Shown: positions 1 through 6,111 of the stretch, one piece after another | Layout of the letters: each line of letters opens with the position of its first letter | Position numbering within the stretch: the first letter of the stretch is position 1 | Origin: Pseudomonadota bacterium | GTDB taxonomy: Bacteria; Myxococcota_A; Polyangia; Polyangiales; Polyangiaceae | NCBI GenBank assembly: GCA_023418705.1 | Contig: JAEZYZ010000063.1 | Span: forward strand, 1-8,476 | Length of the DNA stretch: 8,476 bases | Direction of reading: 5' to 3' | Program-made: the position numbers and the translations under genes | Notes under the pieces: model-generated | What the model was told of the DNA's origin: nothing | What the model saw: only the letters and a program-made list of their open reading frames with translations | Databases searched by the model: none

Positions 1-1
1 C

Positions 2-61
2 CTCTGGCTCGTCGGGGGCGCTTTCTTGCCTACTTTTCTTGGACCTAATCACACGATGTAG
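2..61 (+). CDS. Possible C-terminal end of an upstream gene (partial)
   Basis: Reading frame 2 is open from the window edge to a TAG at 59-61 and encodes about 19 hydrophobic residues ending in LGPNHTM. Its first nine codons mostly end in G or C, as in the real genes here, and the stop lies 9 bases before a strong terminator stem, which is where a gene end would be expected. Frame 1 also stops nearby (46-48), so the frame choice is uncertain. No family can be recognised from so short a piece. Confidence 0.25.
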   Translation, partial: LWLVGGAFLPTFLGPNHTM

Positions 62-70
62 AGAGAGACG

Positions 71-105
71 GCCCGGCGCCCCTGGGGGAGCGCCGGGCTT
101 TTTTT
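71..105 (+). terminator. Intrinsic (rho-independent) terminator
   Basis: A perfect 9-bp stem, GCCCGGCGC (71-79) and GCGCCGGGC (90-98), with a 10-base loop is followed directly by seven T residues (99-105). This is the textbook form. It most likely ends transcription of a gene to the left of the window. It lies only 41 bases before the DJ-1 family start codon, so it could also act as a leader attenuator for that gene. Confidence 0.85.
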
Positions 106-126
106 CTCCTCGGCGGCGCGCCGACA

Positions 127-143
127 CCAGAACGTCTGGAGGG
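127..143 (+). promoter_or_regulatory. Ribosome binding site with overlapping small hairpin
   Basis: GGAGGG at 138-143 lies 3 bases before the ATG at 147 and fixes that start. A small hairpin, CCAGA (127-131), loop ACG, TCTGG (135-139), covers the first two G residues of the site. A 10-bp palindrome CGGCGCGCCG (114-123) lies just upstream. Whether the hairpin affects translation is unknown; five base pairs with a three-base loop is weak. Confidence 0.5.
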
Positions 144-146
144 AAC

Positions 147-716
147 ATGACGGCAGATTTAAAAGGAGCGAAAATCGCTCTCTTGGTCACTCAAGGCTTC
201 GAACAGGTGGAGCTGACCGAGCCGCGTGAGCGTCTGCGCCAGGCCGGCGCCGAGCCGCGGATCGTCTCGCTCAAGAAGGACAGCGTCCGGGCGTGGAACC
301 ACTCGGAGTGGGGGGACTCGTTCCCGGTGGACGATCCGATCGACGGAGCCGACCCGGCGCGCTTCGACGCGCTCGTGCTCCCCGGCGGCGTGATGAACCC
401 CGACTACCTGCGGCTCGACCATCGTGCCGTGGACTTTGCCCGGCACTTCATGGAGGCGGGCAAACCGGTCGCTGCCATCTGTCACGGGCCCTGGCTCCTC
501 ATCGAAGCCGGGGTGGTTCGGGGACGCCGGCTGACGTCCTATCCCTCCCTGAAGACGGATCTGGTGAACGCCGGCGCCCACTGGACCGACGAGCCGGTCG
601 TGGTGGACGGCAACCTGGTCACCAGCCGCCGCCCCGACGATCTCGAGCAGTTCTGCCACGAGATGCTGCGGCTGTTCGCCGCCGCCCGCCAGCGCAAGCC
701 GAGCGCCGCGGAGTAG
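147..716 (+). CDS. DJ-1/PfpI family protein (type 1 glutamine amidotransferase-like)
   Basis: This 189-residue protein belongs to the PfpI/YhbO branch of the DJ-1 superfamily. Members are described as stress proteins, with glyoxalase III, deglycase or peptidase activities reported and debated; the fold is cytoplasmic. Visible marks are the N-terminal strand and motif GFEQVELTEP (17-26) with the conserved acidic residue Glu19, the turn LVLPGG (76-81), and the nucleophile elbow AICHGPW (110-116) with Cys112 and His113. These match the Glu-Cys-His arrangement of active family members, so it looks catalytically intact. Length is normal (about 170-190). The ATG at 147 is preferred over an in-frame ATG at 39 because it has a GGAGGG site and begins just before the first strand, while the extra 36 codons run through the terminator. 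It has no obvious partner: hairpins lie on both sides, so it is probably transcribed alone. Confidence 0.9.
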   Translation: MTADLKGAKIALLVTQGFEQVELTEPRERLRQAGAEPRIVSLKKDSVRAWNHSEWGDSFPVDDPIDGADPARFDALVLPGGVMNPDYLRLDHRAVDFARHFMEAGKPVAAICHGPWLLIEAGVVRGRRLTSYPSLKTDLVNAGAHWTDEPVVVDGNLVTSRRPDDLEQFCHEMLRLFAAARQRKPSAAE

Positions 717-717
717 A

Positions 718-750
718 ACGCATCGCTGCGCGCTGTGCAGCGCAGTGCGT
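718..750 (+). terminator. Hairpin after the DJ-1 gene, possible terminator without U tract
   Basis: The stem CTGCGC (726-731) and GCGCAG (740-745) has an 8-base loop and can be extended by ACGCA (718-722) with TGCGT (746-750) across a three-base bulge. It begins right after the stop codon at 716. No T run follows, so termination would have to be weak or factor-dependent. Another short stem, GCGTG/CACGC, lies at about 769-784 by eye. Confidence 0.35.
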
Positions 751-809
751 GCCGGTGGGTGCGTGTCGCAGCACGCGGGGGGCCCCCGGTCGCTCGGGCT
801 TGCGCCGAG

Positions 810-846
810 GTGCAAGCATCGGCCACGCTGAAGGCCGATGTTGCAC
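810..846 (+). promoter_or_regulatory. Long hairpin enclosing the start codon of the VKOR-DsbA gene
   Basis: GTGCAA (810-815), a single bulged G (816) and CATCGGCC (817-824) pair with GGCCGATG (833-840) and TTGCAC (841-846), leaving the 8-base loop ACGCTGAA (825-832). That is 14 base pairs with one bulge. The ATG of the VKOR-DsbA gene (838-840) and most of its only Shine-Dalgarno-like bases (AAGG, 831-834) are in the right arm and the loop edge. Folding of the mRNA should hide the start site, so it is a candidate translational control element. The pairing is directly visible; the function is inferred. Confidence 0.6.
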
Positions 847-2055
847 GCGAACTCTCGGGCGCCGGCGGCGCTCGGCCTCGTCGGCTCGGTGTTGGGGCTG
901 ATTTTCGCTGGCTATTCGAGCGTCGACTACGCCTCGCACCTCGATCGGCAGCTGCACGACATGCACTGCAGCTTCATCCCGGGTGCGGCGGCGACGGCCG
1001 AAGCCGAGGCCTGCCGTGCGGCCATGTACAGCCCGTACTCGGCGTTGCTGCGCGAGCAGCTGTGGGGCGGGCTGCCGATCTCCTTGTTCGCCCTGGGCGC
1101 GTTCTGCTTCTTCGCCGCCTTTAGCCTCTACTTGTTGCTGGCGAGGGGGCAGGCGCCGAAGACCGCGGTCGGGTTCTTCGCGGCCGTCAGCGTCACGCCC
1201 TTGCTCGTGTCGCTCGGGATGTTCGTCATCTCGGTCACCCAGGTCGGAGCGCTGTGCAAGACCTGCGTCGGGCTGTACGTCGCGTCGCTCCTGGTCGCCG
1301 CGGGCGGGCTGCTCGGGCTGTTCACCCTCAAGCCGGGCCCCTCGACGGACCCGACCCCGAGCCGCGGGCGGGGCAACGCCGCGTGGGTGCTCGCCTGGCT
1401 GTCCGGGCTGGCGATCACCACCCTGTTTCCGGCGGCGGTGTACGCCGGGAGCGTTCCGGACCACGATCGGTTCCTGACGGGCTGCGGCGAGCTCAAGCAG
1501 GCGCCCGACGAACAGGACGGCCTGGTTTCGATCCGGACCGCCGCGTCGTCGACCCCAGCCTTGTTGTTCGAAGACCCCCTGTGCCCCACCTGCAAGGCGT
1601 TCCACGAGCGCCTGGTCGGCGAAGACGTCTTCGGCAAGCTCGACATCCAGCTATCTTTGTTTCCCCTGGACAACAGCTGCAACTGGATGCTCGACGCGCC
1701 GCTCCACCCCGGGGCCTGCACGGTGAGCAAGGCCGTGCTGTGCGGCGGCAGCCGCGCTCTGGAGGTGCTGGAGTGGGCCTACGAGGAGCAGCAATACCTG
1801 ACCCGAGCGGGCAAGGCGGGGGAGCCCATCCTGCGGGCCGTGATCAAGGAGCGCTGGGGTCCCGACATGATCCGCTGTATCGACGATCGCCAGACGGCGG
1901 CCAACCTGAACCGGCACCTGCATTTCGCGGCCGACAACGGCATCCCGGTGTCCACGCCGCAGATGTACCTGGGCGCTCGCCGAATCTGTGACGAGGACAC
2001 CGACATCGGCCTGCGCTACACGCTGTCGAAGCTCGCGCCGGAGGTGGTGAAATGA
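838..2055 (+). CDS. VKOR-DsbA fusion: quinone-linked thiol oxidase with periplasmic thioredoxin-like domain
   Basis: The 405-residue protein joins a vitamin K epoxide reductase (VKOR) membrane domain to a DsbA-like thioredoxin domain. Bacterial VKORs replace DsbB: they pass electrons from a periplasmic oxidase to membrane quinone, forming disulfides in exported proteins. About five membrane segments are visible (roughly 9-27, 79-101, 110-133, 139-163, 183-203), the topology of known VKOR-Trx fusions. The periplasmic loop pair is Cys44 and Cys59, the latter followed by the conserved SPYS (65-68). The quinone-side CKTC (140-143) sits at the start of segment four. The thioredoxin domain has FEDPLCPTC (active site Cys249/Cys252) and the cis-proline loop STPQ with Pro374. 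Further cysteines are at 281, 294, 302, 347 and 384. A stop at 829-831 in frame rules out an earlier start. ATG 838 or TTG 841 are the only starts before the first membrane segment, and both lie in a hairpin. The stop overlaps the next start (ATGA). Confidence 0.92.
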   Translation: MLHANSRAPAALGLVGSVLGLIFAGYSSVDYASHLDRQLHDMHCSFIPGAAATAEAEACRAAMYSPYSALLREQLWGGLPISLFALGAFCFFAAFSLYLLLARGQAPKTAVGFFAAVSVTPLLVSLGMFVISVTQVGALCKTCVGLYVASLLVAAGGLLGLFTLKPGPSTDPTPSRGRGNAAWVLAWLSGLAITTLFPAAVYAGSVPDHDRFLTGCGELKQAPDEQDGLVSIRTAASSTPALLFEDPLCPTCKAFHERLVGEDVFGKLDIQLSLFPLDNSCNWMLDAPLHPGACTVSKAVLCGGSRALEVLEWAYEEQQYLTRAGKAGEPILRAVIKERWGPDMIRCIDDRQTAANLNRHLHFAADNGIPVSTPQMYLGARRICDEDTDIGLRYTLSKLAPEVVK

Positions 2056-2753
2056 GCGGGAGCAAGCTGGCGTTTTGGATCAGCGGCGGCGCCTTCTTGG
2101 TGCTGCTCGCTGGCGCGGGCGTCGTGGTGCGGTCGACCGTGGTCTCGGCGAAGGAGCGGCTGCTGACGCCGCAAGCGGAGGCCCCGAAGGTGGCGGTGGC
2201 GGCGCAGGCGGAGCTCGGCTACTGCACCCCGCGCTTCAAGCAGGTCCTGGAGCGGGTCCTGCATTCGTGCGGGCTCGCGGAAGGCGGTGCCCGCCGCGGC
2301 TGCAAGCCTGCCGACGTGAAGACCTTCGCCTCCATCAGCGACGAGGACTTCAACGAGCTGTTCACGCCCTTGAAGGAACGCGGCGCGGTCGTGATGTTCG
2401 ACGTCGGCAAGGAAGACCTGGACGCGGCCGCCAAGCAGCTGCTCGAGCAGCAGTGGTTCGAGCGCCGCGGCGCCCGGTACTTCTTCGTCGTGGCGCGGGC
2501 CTCTCGGACCGGGACACAGGCGAAAAATCGAGCTTTGTCGCACCGGCGCGCAAATTCCGTGATGTTCCACCTGAAGGAAATCGCCAAAGACCCGGAGATC
2601 GAAAAGAAGGTCGGCCTCTTGTGGCTGGGCAACGAGTTTGCTCAGCTATCGGAAGACTATTGCGGCTGGGAGACCTCGCGAGCTGGCGAAAAATGCGACG
2701 ACGAATCCATCAACCGCAGCGCCTTCGTGTCATGGGTCGACTGTCGGCTGTAG
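2052..2753 (+). CDS. Membrane-anchored Cys-rich protein with degenerate OmpA-like domain
   Basis: This 233-residue protein has one N-terminal membrane segment (about 7-27) and a periplasmic part. The C-terminal ~120 residues follow the OmpA peptidoglycan-binding pattern: VVMFDVGKEDLDAAAKQLL (113-131) matches the usual FFD...L...G...L start, NRALSHRRANSV (159-170) matches N..LS..RA..V, and NRSAFV (221-226) matches the terminal NRRV. The arginine that binds diaminopimelate is kept (Arg166), but the aspartate 15 residues earlier is Ser151. Six cysteines (58, 73, 84, 204, 215, 231) lie outside the membrane, unusual for this fold. The start is clear: GGAGG at 2040-2044 is 7 bases from the ATG, which overlaps the VKOR-DsbA stop. 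Tight coupling suggests it is a client or partner of that oxidase. The OmpA assignment is by motif comparison; the region 50-110 is not recognised. Confidence 0.75.
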   Translation: MSGSKLAFWISGGAFLVLLAGAGVVVRSTVVSAKERLLTPQAEAPKVAVAAQAELGYCTPRFKQVLERVLHSCGLAEGGARRGCKPADVKTFASISDEDFNELFTPLKERGAVVMFDVGKEDLDAAAKQLLEQQWFERRGARYFFVVARASRTGTQAKNRALSHRRANSVMFHLKEIAKDPEIEKKVGLLWLGNEFAQLSEDYCGWETSRAGEKCDDESINRSAFVSWVDCRL

Positions 2754-3418
2754 TGCCGCTTGTCGTCCTGCTGCTGGCGTGCGGCTGCGAGCAGGAAAAG
2801 AAGGCCGTCACGGTCACCCGAGAGCGCAGCCAGGCCGTTCAGGCCTCTTCGCGGACCCCGCCGGCGACCGAGCAGGCGGCGCAGGCGAAGGCGCTCCCCA
2901 CGCCGGCGGAGGCGACGCCGCGGCCTCCCCGGCGCTTGTGCGGCGGGCGCCTCGACGACGGCGGCCCGGCGTTGCCGAGCTTGCCCCTGTCCAAGGAAGC
3001 CGCGCCGTCCGAGCCGGCCTTGCCGGAGCTGCCACGCCAGAGCCAGGGCTTCACCTGGGTGAACTTTTGGGCGGCCTGGTGCGAGCCCTGCAAGGAAGAG
3101 ATCCCGCTGCTCAAATCATGGGCGGCTCGCCTCGCCGGCAGCGCGACGCCGCTCTCGGTCGTGTTCATCTCGATCGACGACGACCTTCGCCAGCTCCGCG
3201 GCTTCCTGCAATCGCAGCCGGCCGAGGGCCTGCGCAGCACGTACTGGCTGCGGGAGGGCAAGCAGCGGGAGGAGTGGTTCGGCGCGCTCGAGCTCAGCCC
3301 CGATCCGGAGCTGCCGCTGCACCTGCTCGTCGATGCGCACGGCCGCGTGCGCTGTGTGGTGAATGGCGCCGTCGAGCCTTCCGACTACGAGCAGCTCACG
3401 CAGCTGCTCCGAAACTGA
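2732..3418 (+). CDS. TlpA-like thioredoxin lipoprotein
   Basis: The 228-residue protein begins with a lipoprotein signal (MGRLSAVVPLVVLLLAC; lipid-bearing Cys probably 17, possibly 19). A Pro/Ala-rich flexible stretch follows to about residue 105, then a thioredoxin fold of the TlpA/ResA type: WVNFWAAWCEPCKEE (109-123) with active-site Cys117/Cys120, the strand VVFISIDDD (143-151), and LPLHLLVDAHGRV (194-206) with probable cis-Pro195. TlpA-family proteins are usually periplasmic thiol reductants, for example for cytochrome c or copper-centre assembly. The N-terminal strands normally found before WVNFWA are short or missing. Two extra cysteines, 70 and 208, are present. The ATG overlaps the end of the previous gene by 22 bases in another frame with no Shine-Dalgarno sequence, so translation is probably coupled. 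The in-frame extension upstream to 2075 is a shadow of the previous gene. Confidence 0.85.
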   Translation: MGRLSAVVPLVVLLLACGCEQEKKAVTVTRERSQAVQASSRTPPATEQAAQAKALPTPAEATPRPPRRLCGGRLDDGGPALPSLPLSKEAAPSEPALPELPRQSQGFTWVNFWAAWCEPCKEEIPLLKSWAARLAGSATPLSVVFISIDDDLRQLRGFLQSQPAEGLRSTYWLREGKQREEWFGALELSPDPELPLHLLVDAHGRVRCVVNGAVEPSDYEQLTQLLRN

Positions 3419-3437
3419 TCGTCCAGCGCTGCCCGTC

Positions 3438-4610
3438 ATGAACCCACGCGTGGCGCTCGAGCTGCCAGGATTTCTCAAGCGGTCGCTCGCGGGCGGGCAC
3501 CCTTGGGTCTATCGCGACCATGTGCCGGCGGGGTTCCAGGCGACCACGGGGCAGCTGGTCGAGGTGCGCTGCGGTGCGTGGAGGGGCTACGGTTTGTGGG
3601 ACGAACAATCCGCGATCGCGCTGCGGATCGTCTCCGAGACCCGGCCGCCCGACGCCGAGTGGGTGCGCCGGCGGGTGCGGCAAGCCTGGGAGCTCCGGGA
3701 CCTCGTGCGAACATCGGGCACGACGGCCTATCGCTGGATCTTCGGTGAGGGGGATCGCCTGCCGGGCATCACGGTCGATCTGTATGGAGTCTTCGCGGTG
3801 GTGGTCACCTACTCCCCGGCGGTCGAGCCGCTGCTCGAGTGGCTGATCGCCGCCTTGGCGGAGGTGGCGCCGCTCGAAGGCATCTGCCGTCGCGTGTCCA
3901 GGTCGGAGGGAAGCTCAAAACTGGAGCTCGCCTGGGGACGCTGGCCGCCCCGCGAGATCGTCATCGAAGAGAACGGCATGCGCCTCAGGTCGAACTTGTT
4001 CGAGGGCCAGAAGACGGGGTTGTTCCTCGACCACCGCGACAACCGCCGCTTCATCCGCGATCTGGCGAGCGACAAGGAGGTGCTGAACCTGTTCGCCTAC
4101 ACCGGGGGTTTTTCGGTGCAGGCGGCGCTCGGGGGCGCCCGCCACGTGACGAGCGTCGACGTCTCGGCCGCCGCGCTGGGCGCGGCGCGCGACAACTTCG
4201 AGCTCAACGGGTTCGATCCCGACGCGCACGAGTTCGTCGACCAGGACGTGTTCGAGTACCTCGAGCACGCCAACTCGCGCGCCCGCCGCTTCGATCTGGT
4301 GATCTGTGATCCGCCGAGCTTCGCGCGCAGCCAGAAACAGCGCGAGGCGGCGCTGCACGCCTACCGGCGGGTCAACACCCTCGGGCTACGTGTCACCCGC
4401 CCGGGTGGGCTCTACGCGGCGGCCAGCTGCACGTCACAAGTGAGCCCCAAGGATTTCATCGACAGCTTGGCTGATGCCGCGCGTCAGGCCAAGCGACGGC
4501 TGCAAATCTTGCACGACGCCGGGCAGCCCTGCGATCATCCGGTGCTGGCGCAGCACCCCGAAGGGCGATACCTGAAGTTCGTGTTGAGCCGGGCGTTGCC
4601 CTTGGACTGA
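3438..4610 (+). CDS. rlmI: RlmI-type 23S rRNA (cytosine-C5)-methyltransferase
   Basis: The 390-residue protein matches the RlmI family (E. coli member 396 residues, m5C1962 of 23S rRNA) along its length. The N-terminal PUA domain starts with LKRSLAGGHPWVYRDHV (13-29). A central domain includes GEGDRLPGITVD (103-114). The SAM-dependent methyltransferase domain contains GLFLDHRDNR (194-203), motif I NLFAYTGGFSVQAA (217-230), the acidic motif SVDVS (239-243), motif IV CDPPSFA (290-296) and motif VI ASCT (329-332) with the candidate catalytic Cys331. Nothing appears missing. ATG 3438 is chosen because the PUA domain begins a few residues later; no good Shine-Dalgarno sequence is visible. It begins 19 bases after the TlpA-like gene and is probably in the same operon, although it acts on ribosomes in the cytoplasm and has no clear link to the redox genes. 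The exact target base is inferred from the family. Confidence 0.9.
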   Translation: MNPRVALELPGFLKRSLAGGHPWVYRDHVPAGFQATTGQLVEVRCGAWRGYGLWDEQSAIALRIVSETRPPDAEWVRRRVRQAWELRDLVRTSGTTAYRWIFGEGDRLPGITVDLYGVFAVVVTYSPAVEPLLEWLIAALAEVAPLEGICRRVSRSEGSSKLELAWGRWPPREIVIEENGMRLRSNLFEGQKTGLFLDHRDNRRFIRDLASDKEVLNLFAYTGGFSVQAALGGARHVTSVDVSAAALGAARDNFELNGFDPDAHEFVDQDVFEYLEHANSRARRFDLVICDPPSFARSQKQREAALHAYRRVNTLGLRVTRPGGLYAAASCTSQVSPKDFIDSLADAARQAKRRLQILHDAGQPCDHPVLAQHPEGRYLKFVLSRALPLD

Positions 4611-4615
4611 AAAAG

Positions 4616-4631
4616 GCCCGCCCTTTCGGGC
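4616..4631 (+). terminator. Small hairpin after rlmI, possible weak terminator
   Basis: GCCCG (4616-4620) and CGGGC (4627-4631) form a 5-bp stem with a 6-base loop, beginning 6 bases after the rlmI stop. An A run lies before it and no T run after it, so on the + strand it is a poor intrinsic terminator. The remaining bases to 4846 hold no gene I can support; a promoter for the next gene is expected there, but no convincing -35/-10 pair was seen. Confidence 0.35.
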
Positions 4632-4846
4632 ACCGAACGCCGTGCCCGGTCGCCTCGGGGTGTGTTGATTTGCGCCGTCGTCGTGCGCGGCCTCGGATCG
4701 AGCGCCGCGCTGATTCGCCGCCGTTTCGTCCCTGATCGGTGACCGCGACGAGCGACGGCATGGGCGTTGAATACTGTCGAAGAGGCGACTTGGGGAGAGC
4801 TCGCACGACAGCTTGTCGTTCTCACCATGCGCTCACCTAACAAGTC

Positions 4847-4853
4847 AGGAGGA
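4847..4853 (+). promoter_or_regulatory. Strong ribosome binding site of the OmpA-family gene
   Basis: AGGAGGA, almost the full anti-16S match, lies 6 bases before the ATG at 4860. It is the best Shine-Dalgarno sequence in the window and fixes the start over an in-frame ATG at 4767. It fits a highly expressed outer-membrane protein. Confidence 0.85.
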
Positions 4854-4859
4854 CAAACC

Positions 4860-6020
4860 ATGAGGATGCTTACTGCGCTTGCCACCATCGCGTCGGCCAT
4901 GGTGGCTTCGATTCCGTTGACAGCGGCAGCCCAGGAACGGACCGACGAGACCTTGTTCGTGACCGGATCCGGCGCTGGCGCGACGCCCGTGGCCAATCCC
5001 TACGCCGATTCCTACGGGTTCGGTGCCGTGGGCGGGGCGGGTATCTACCATTCGTTGGCCCCACAGCTCAGCCTCGGGGCACGCCTCGACGCCGGCGGCA
5101 TCGCCAATGAAGAGGACGAGGGACCGAACGTCGGCACCGACACGTTGGGCTTCGGCGCGCTCAGCCCGGCGCTGCGCCTGCGCCCGTTCGGGCGGGAACG
5201 CAACCCCGCGCGCGCGACCGGGCTGTGGCTCGAAGCGGCCGGTGGCCCCGGTGTCGTCGAAGACGAGATCAAGCCGGTCATCGCGCCCGGGCTCGGGTAC
5301 ATCTTCGAAGCGGGCGACGTCGGCATCGGTCCGACCGCGCGTTACATGCAAGCCATCGGCAACGAAGGGTTGCCGGAGGGCAAGGACGTGCGCATCGGCA
5401 CCGTCGGCATCGAGCTGGTGCTCTTCGACGAGCGGCGGCCCAGGCGCAGCGTCGATCCCATGCGCGAGTACGCGCCGCCCCAGCCGCTGGTGCCCGCCGC
5501 GCGCCTCGAGACGCCCGCGGAGCGTCAGGCGCGCCAGCAGCGCGCGCGGGACACCGATGGAGACGGCTTCTACGATCAGGACGATCGGTGTCCGGAGCAG
5601 GCCGAGGTGTTCAACGGGATGAACGACCACGACGGCTGCCCCGATTCGCAGCAGGCCTCGGTCGTCGATAACCGCATCGTGATCGACGAGCGGGTGTTCT
5701 TCGACTACGACGAGGCCACGTTGCGGCCAGAGGGCAAGCAGCAGCTCGACGAGATCGTCCGGCTCTACCAGGCCGAAGGCGACGACTGGTCCCGTTTGCG
5801 TGTGGCCGGGCACGCCGATCGGCGTGGCCCCGAGCCCTACAACATGGACCTCAGCCGCCAGCGCGCCGCAGCGGTTCGGGGCTATCTGATCGAGCAGGGG
5901 GTGCCCGAGTCGCTGATCGACATCGAGGCGTACGGCGAAAATCGGCCGCTCATCCCCGACGCGAACATCCCGGCCGAGTTTCAGATGAACCGGCGCGTGG
6001 AGTTCATGGTCGAGCGCTGA
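4860..6020 (+). CDS. OmpA-family outer membrane protein with calcium-binding (TSP3-type) linker
   Basis: The 386-residue protein starts with a Sec signal peptide (1-24, cleavage likely after TAAA before QE). Residues about 30-190 show alternating glycine/aromatic/hydrophobic patterns fitting an N-terminal beta-barrel. A Pro-rich and charged spacer (about 200-230) leads to DTDGDGFYDQDDRCPEQ (231-247) and NDHDGCPDS (255-263), aspartate-rich repeats of the thrombospondin type 3 kind that bind calcium, with Cys244 and Cys260. The C-terminal OmpA domain has VFFDYDEATLRPEGKQQL (279-296), GHADRRGPEPYNMDLSRQRA (317-336) and MNRRVEFMV (376-384). Both peptidoglycan-binding residues are present, Asp320 and Arg335, 15 apart. 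It should tether the outer membrane to the cell wall. It appears to be transcribed alone, with strong hairpins after its stop. Confidence 0.92.
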   Translation: MRMLTALATIASAMVASIPLTAAAQERTDETLFVTGSGAGATPVANPYADSYGFGAVGGAGIYHSLAPQLSLGARLDAGGIANEEDEGPNVGTDTLGFGALSPALRLRPFGRERNPARATGLWLEAAGGPGVVEDEIKPVIAPGLGYIFEAGDVGIGPTARYMQAIGNEGLPEGKDVRIGTVGIELVLFDERRPRRSVDPMREYAPPQPLVPAARLETPAERQARQQRARDTDGDGFYDQDDRCPEQAEVFNGMNDHDGCPDSQQASVVDNRIVIDERVFFDYDEATLRPEGKQQLDEIVRLYQAEGDDWSRLRVAGHADRRGPEPYNMDLSRQRAAAVRGYLIEQGVPESLIDIEAYGENRPLIPDANIPAEFQMNRRVEFMVER

Positions 6021-6030
6021 GCGCGTCGGC

Positions 6031-6050
6031 TTCGACCCGTCGGGTTCGAA
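6031..6050 (+). terminator. First hairpin after the OmpA-family gene
   Basis: TTCGACCC (6031-6038) pairs with GGGTTCGAA (6042-6050) with one bulged T and a 3-base loop, 11 bases after the stop codon. It stands directly before the longer 6057-6092 hairpin; together they look like a tandem transcript end. Confidence 0.45.
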
Positions 6051-6056
6051 ACGAGC

Positions 6057-6092
6057 TTGGCGCCGTCACCCTCCGATGGGTGGCGGCGCCAA
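6057..6092 (+). terminator. Long hairpin, probable terminator of the OmpA-family gene
   Basis: TTGGCGCCGTCACCC (6057-6071) and GGGTGGCGGCGCCAA (6078-6092) form a 15-bp stem with one G-U pair and a 6-base loop. It lies 36 bases after the stop. Only a short T run (6098-6100) follows, so it may rely on stem strength, or protect the mRNA 3' end. Because the genes are convergent, it could also work for the minus strand. Confidence 0.65.
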
Positions 6093-6111
6093 CGCGCTTT
6101 GACGCCCCCCC

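Noticed and set aside
619..1605. A 328-codon minus-strand open frame opposite the VKOR-DsbA gene
   Set aside because: It is Arg/Gln/Gly-rich with no domain pattern, and is a usual antisense shadow in GC-rich DNA over a well-identified gene.
2075..3418. A 447-codon plus-strand open frame read as one gene
   Set aside because: The first half is a Gly/Ala/Arg-rich shadow of the OmpA-like gene. The real protein begins at ATG 2732 with a lipoprotein signal.
4616..4631. Minus-strand intrinsic terminator (stem followed by T run on that strand)
   Set aside because: There is no minus-strand gene nearby on its right to terminate; the A run after the rlmI stop is enough to explain the T run.
4767..4859. 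Longer start for the OmpA-family protein (31 extra residues)
   Set aside because: The extension would bury the signal peptide, and the AGGAGGA site is placed for ATG 4860.
4845..5813. A 322-codon minus-strand open frame opposite the OmpA-family gene
   Set aside because: No recognisable motif; the opposite strand carries a complete OmpA protein with signal peptide and strong ribosome binding site.
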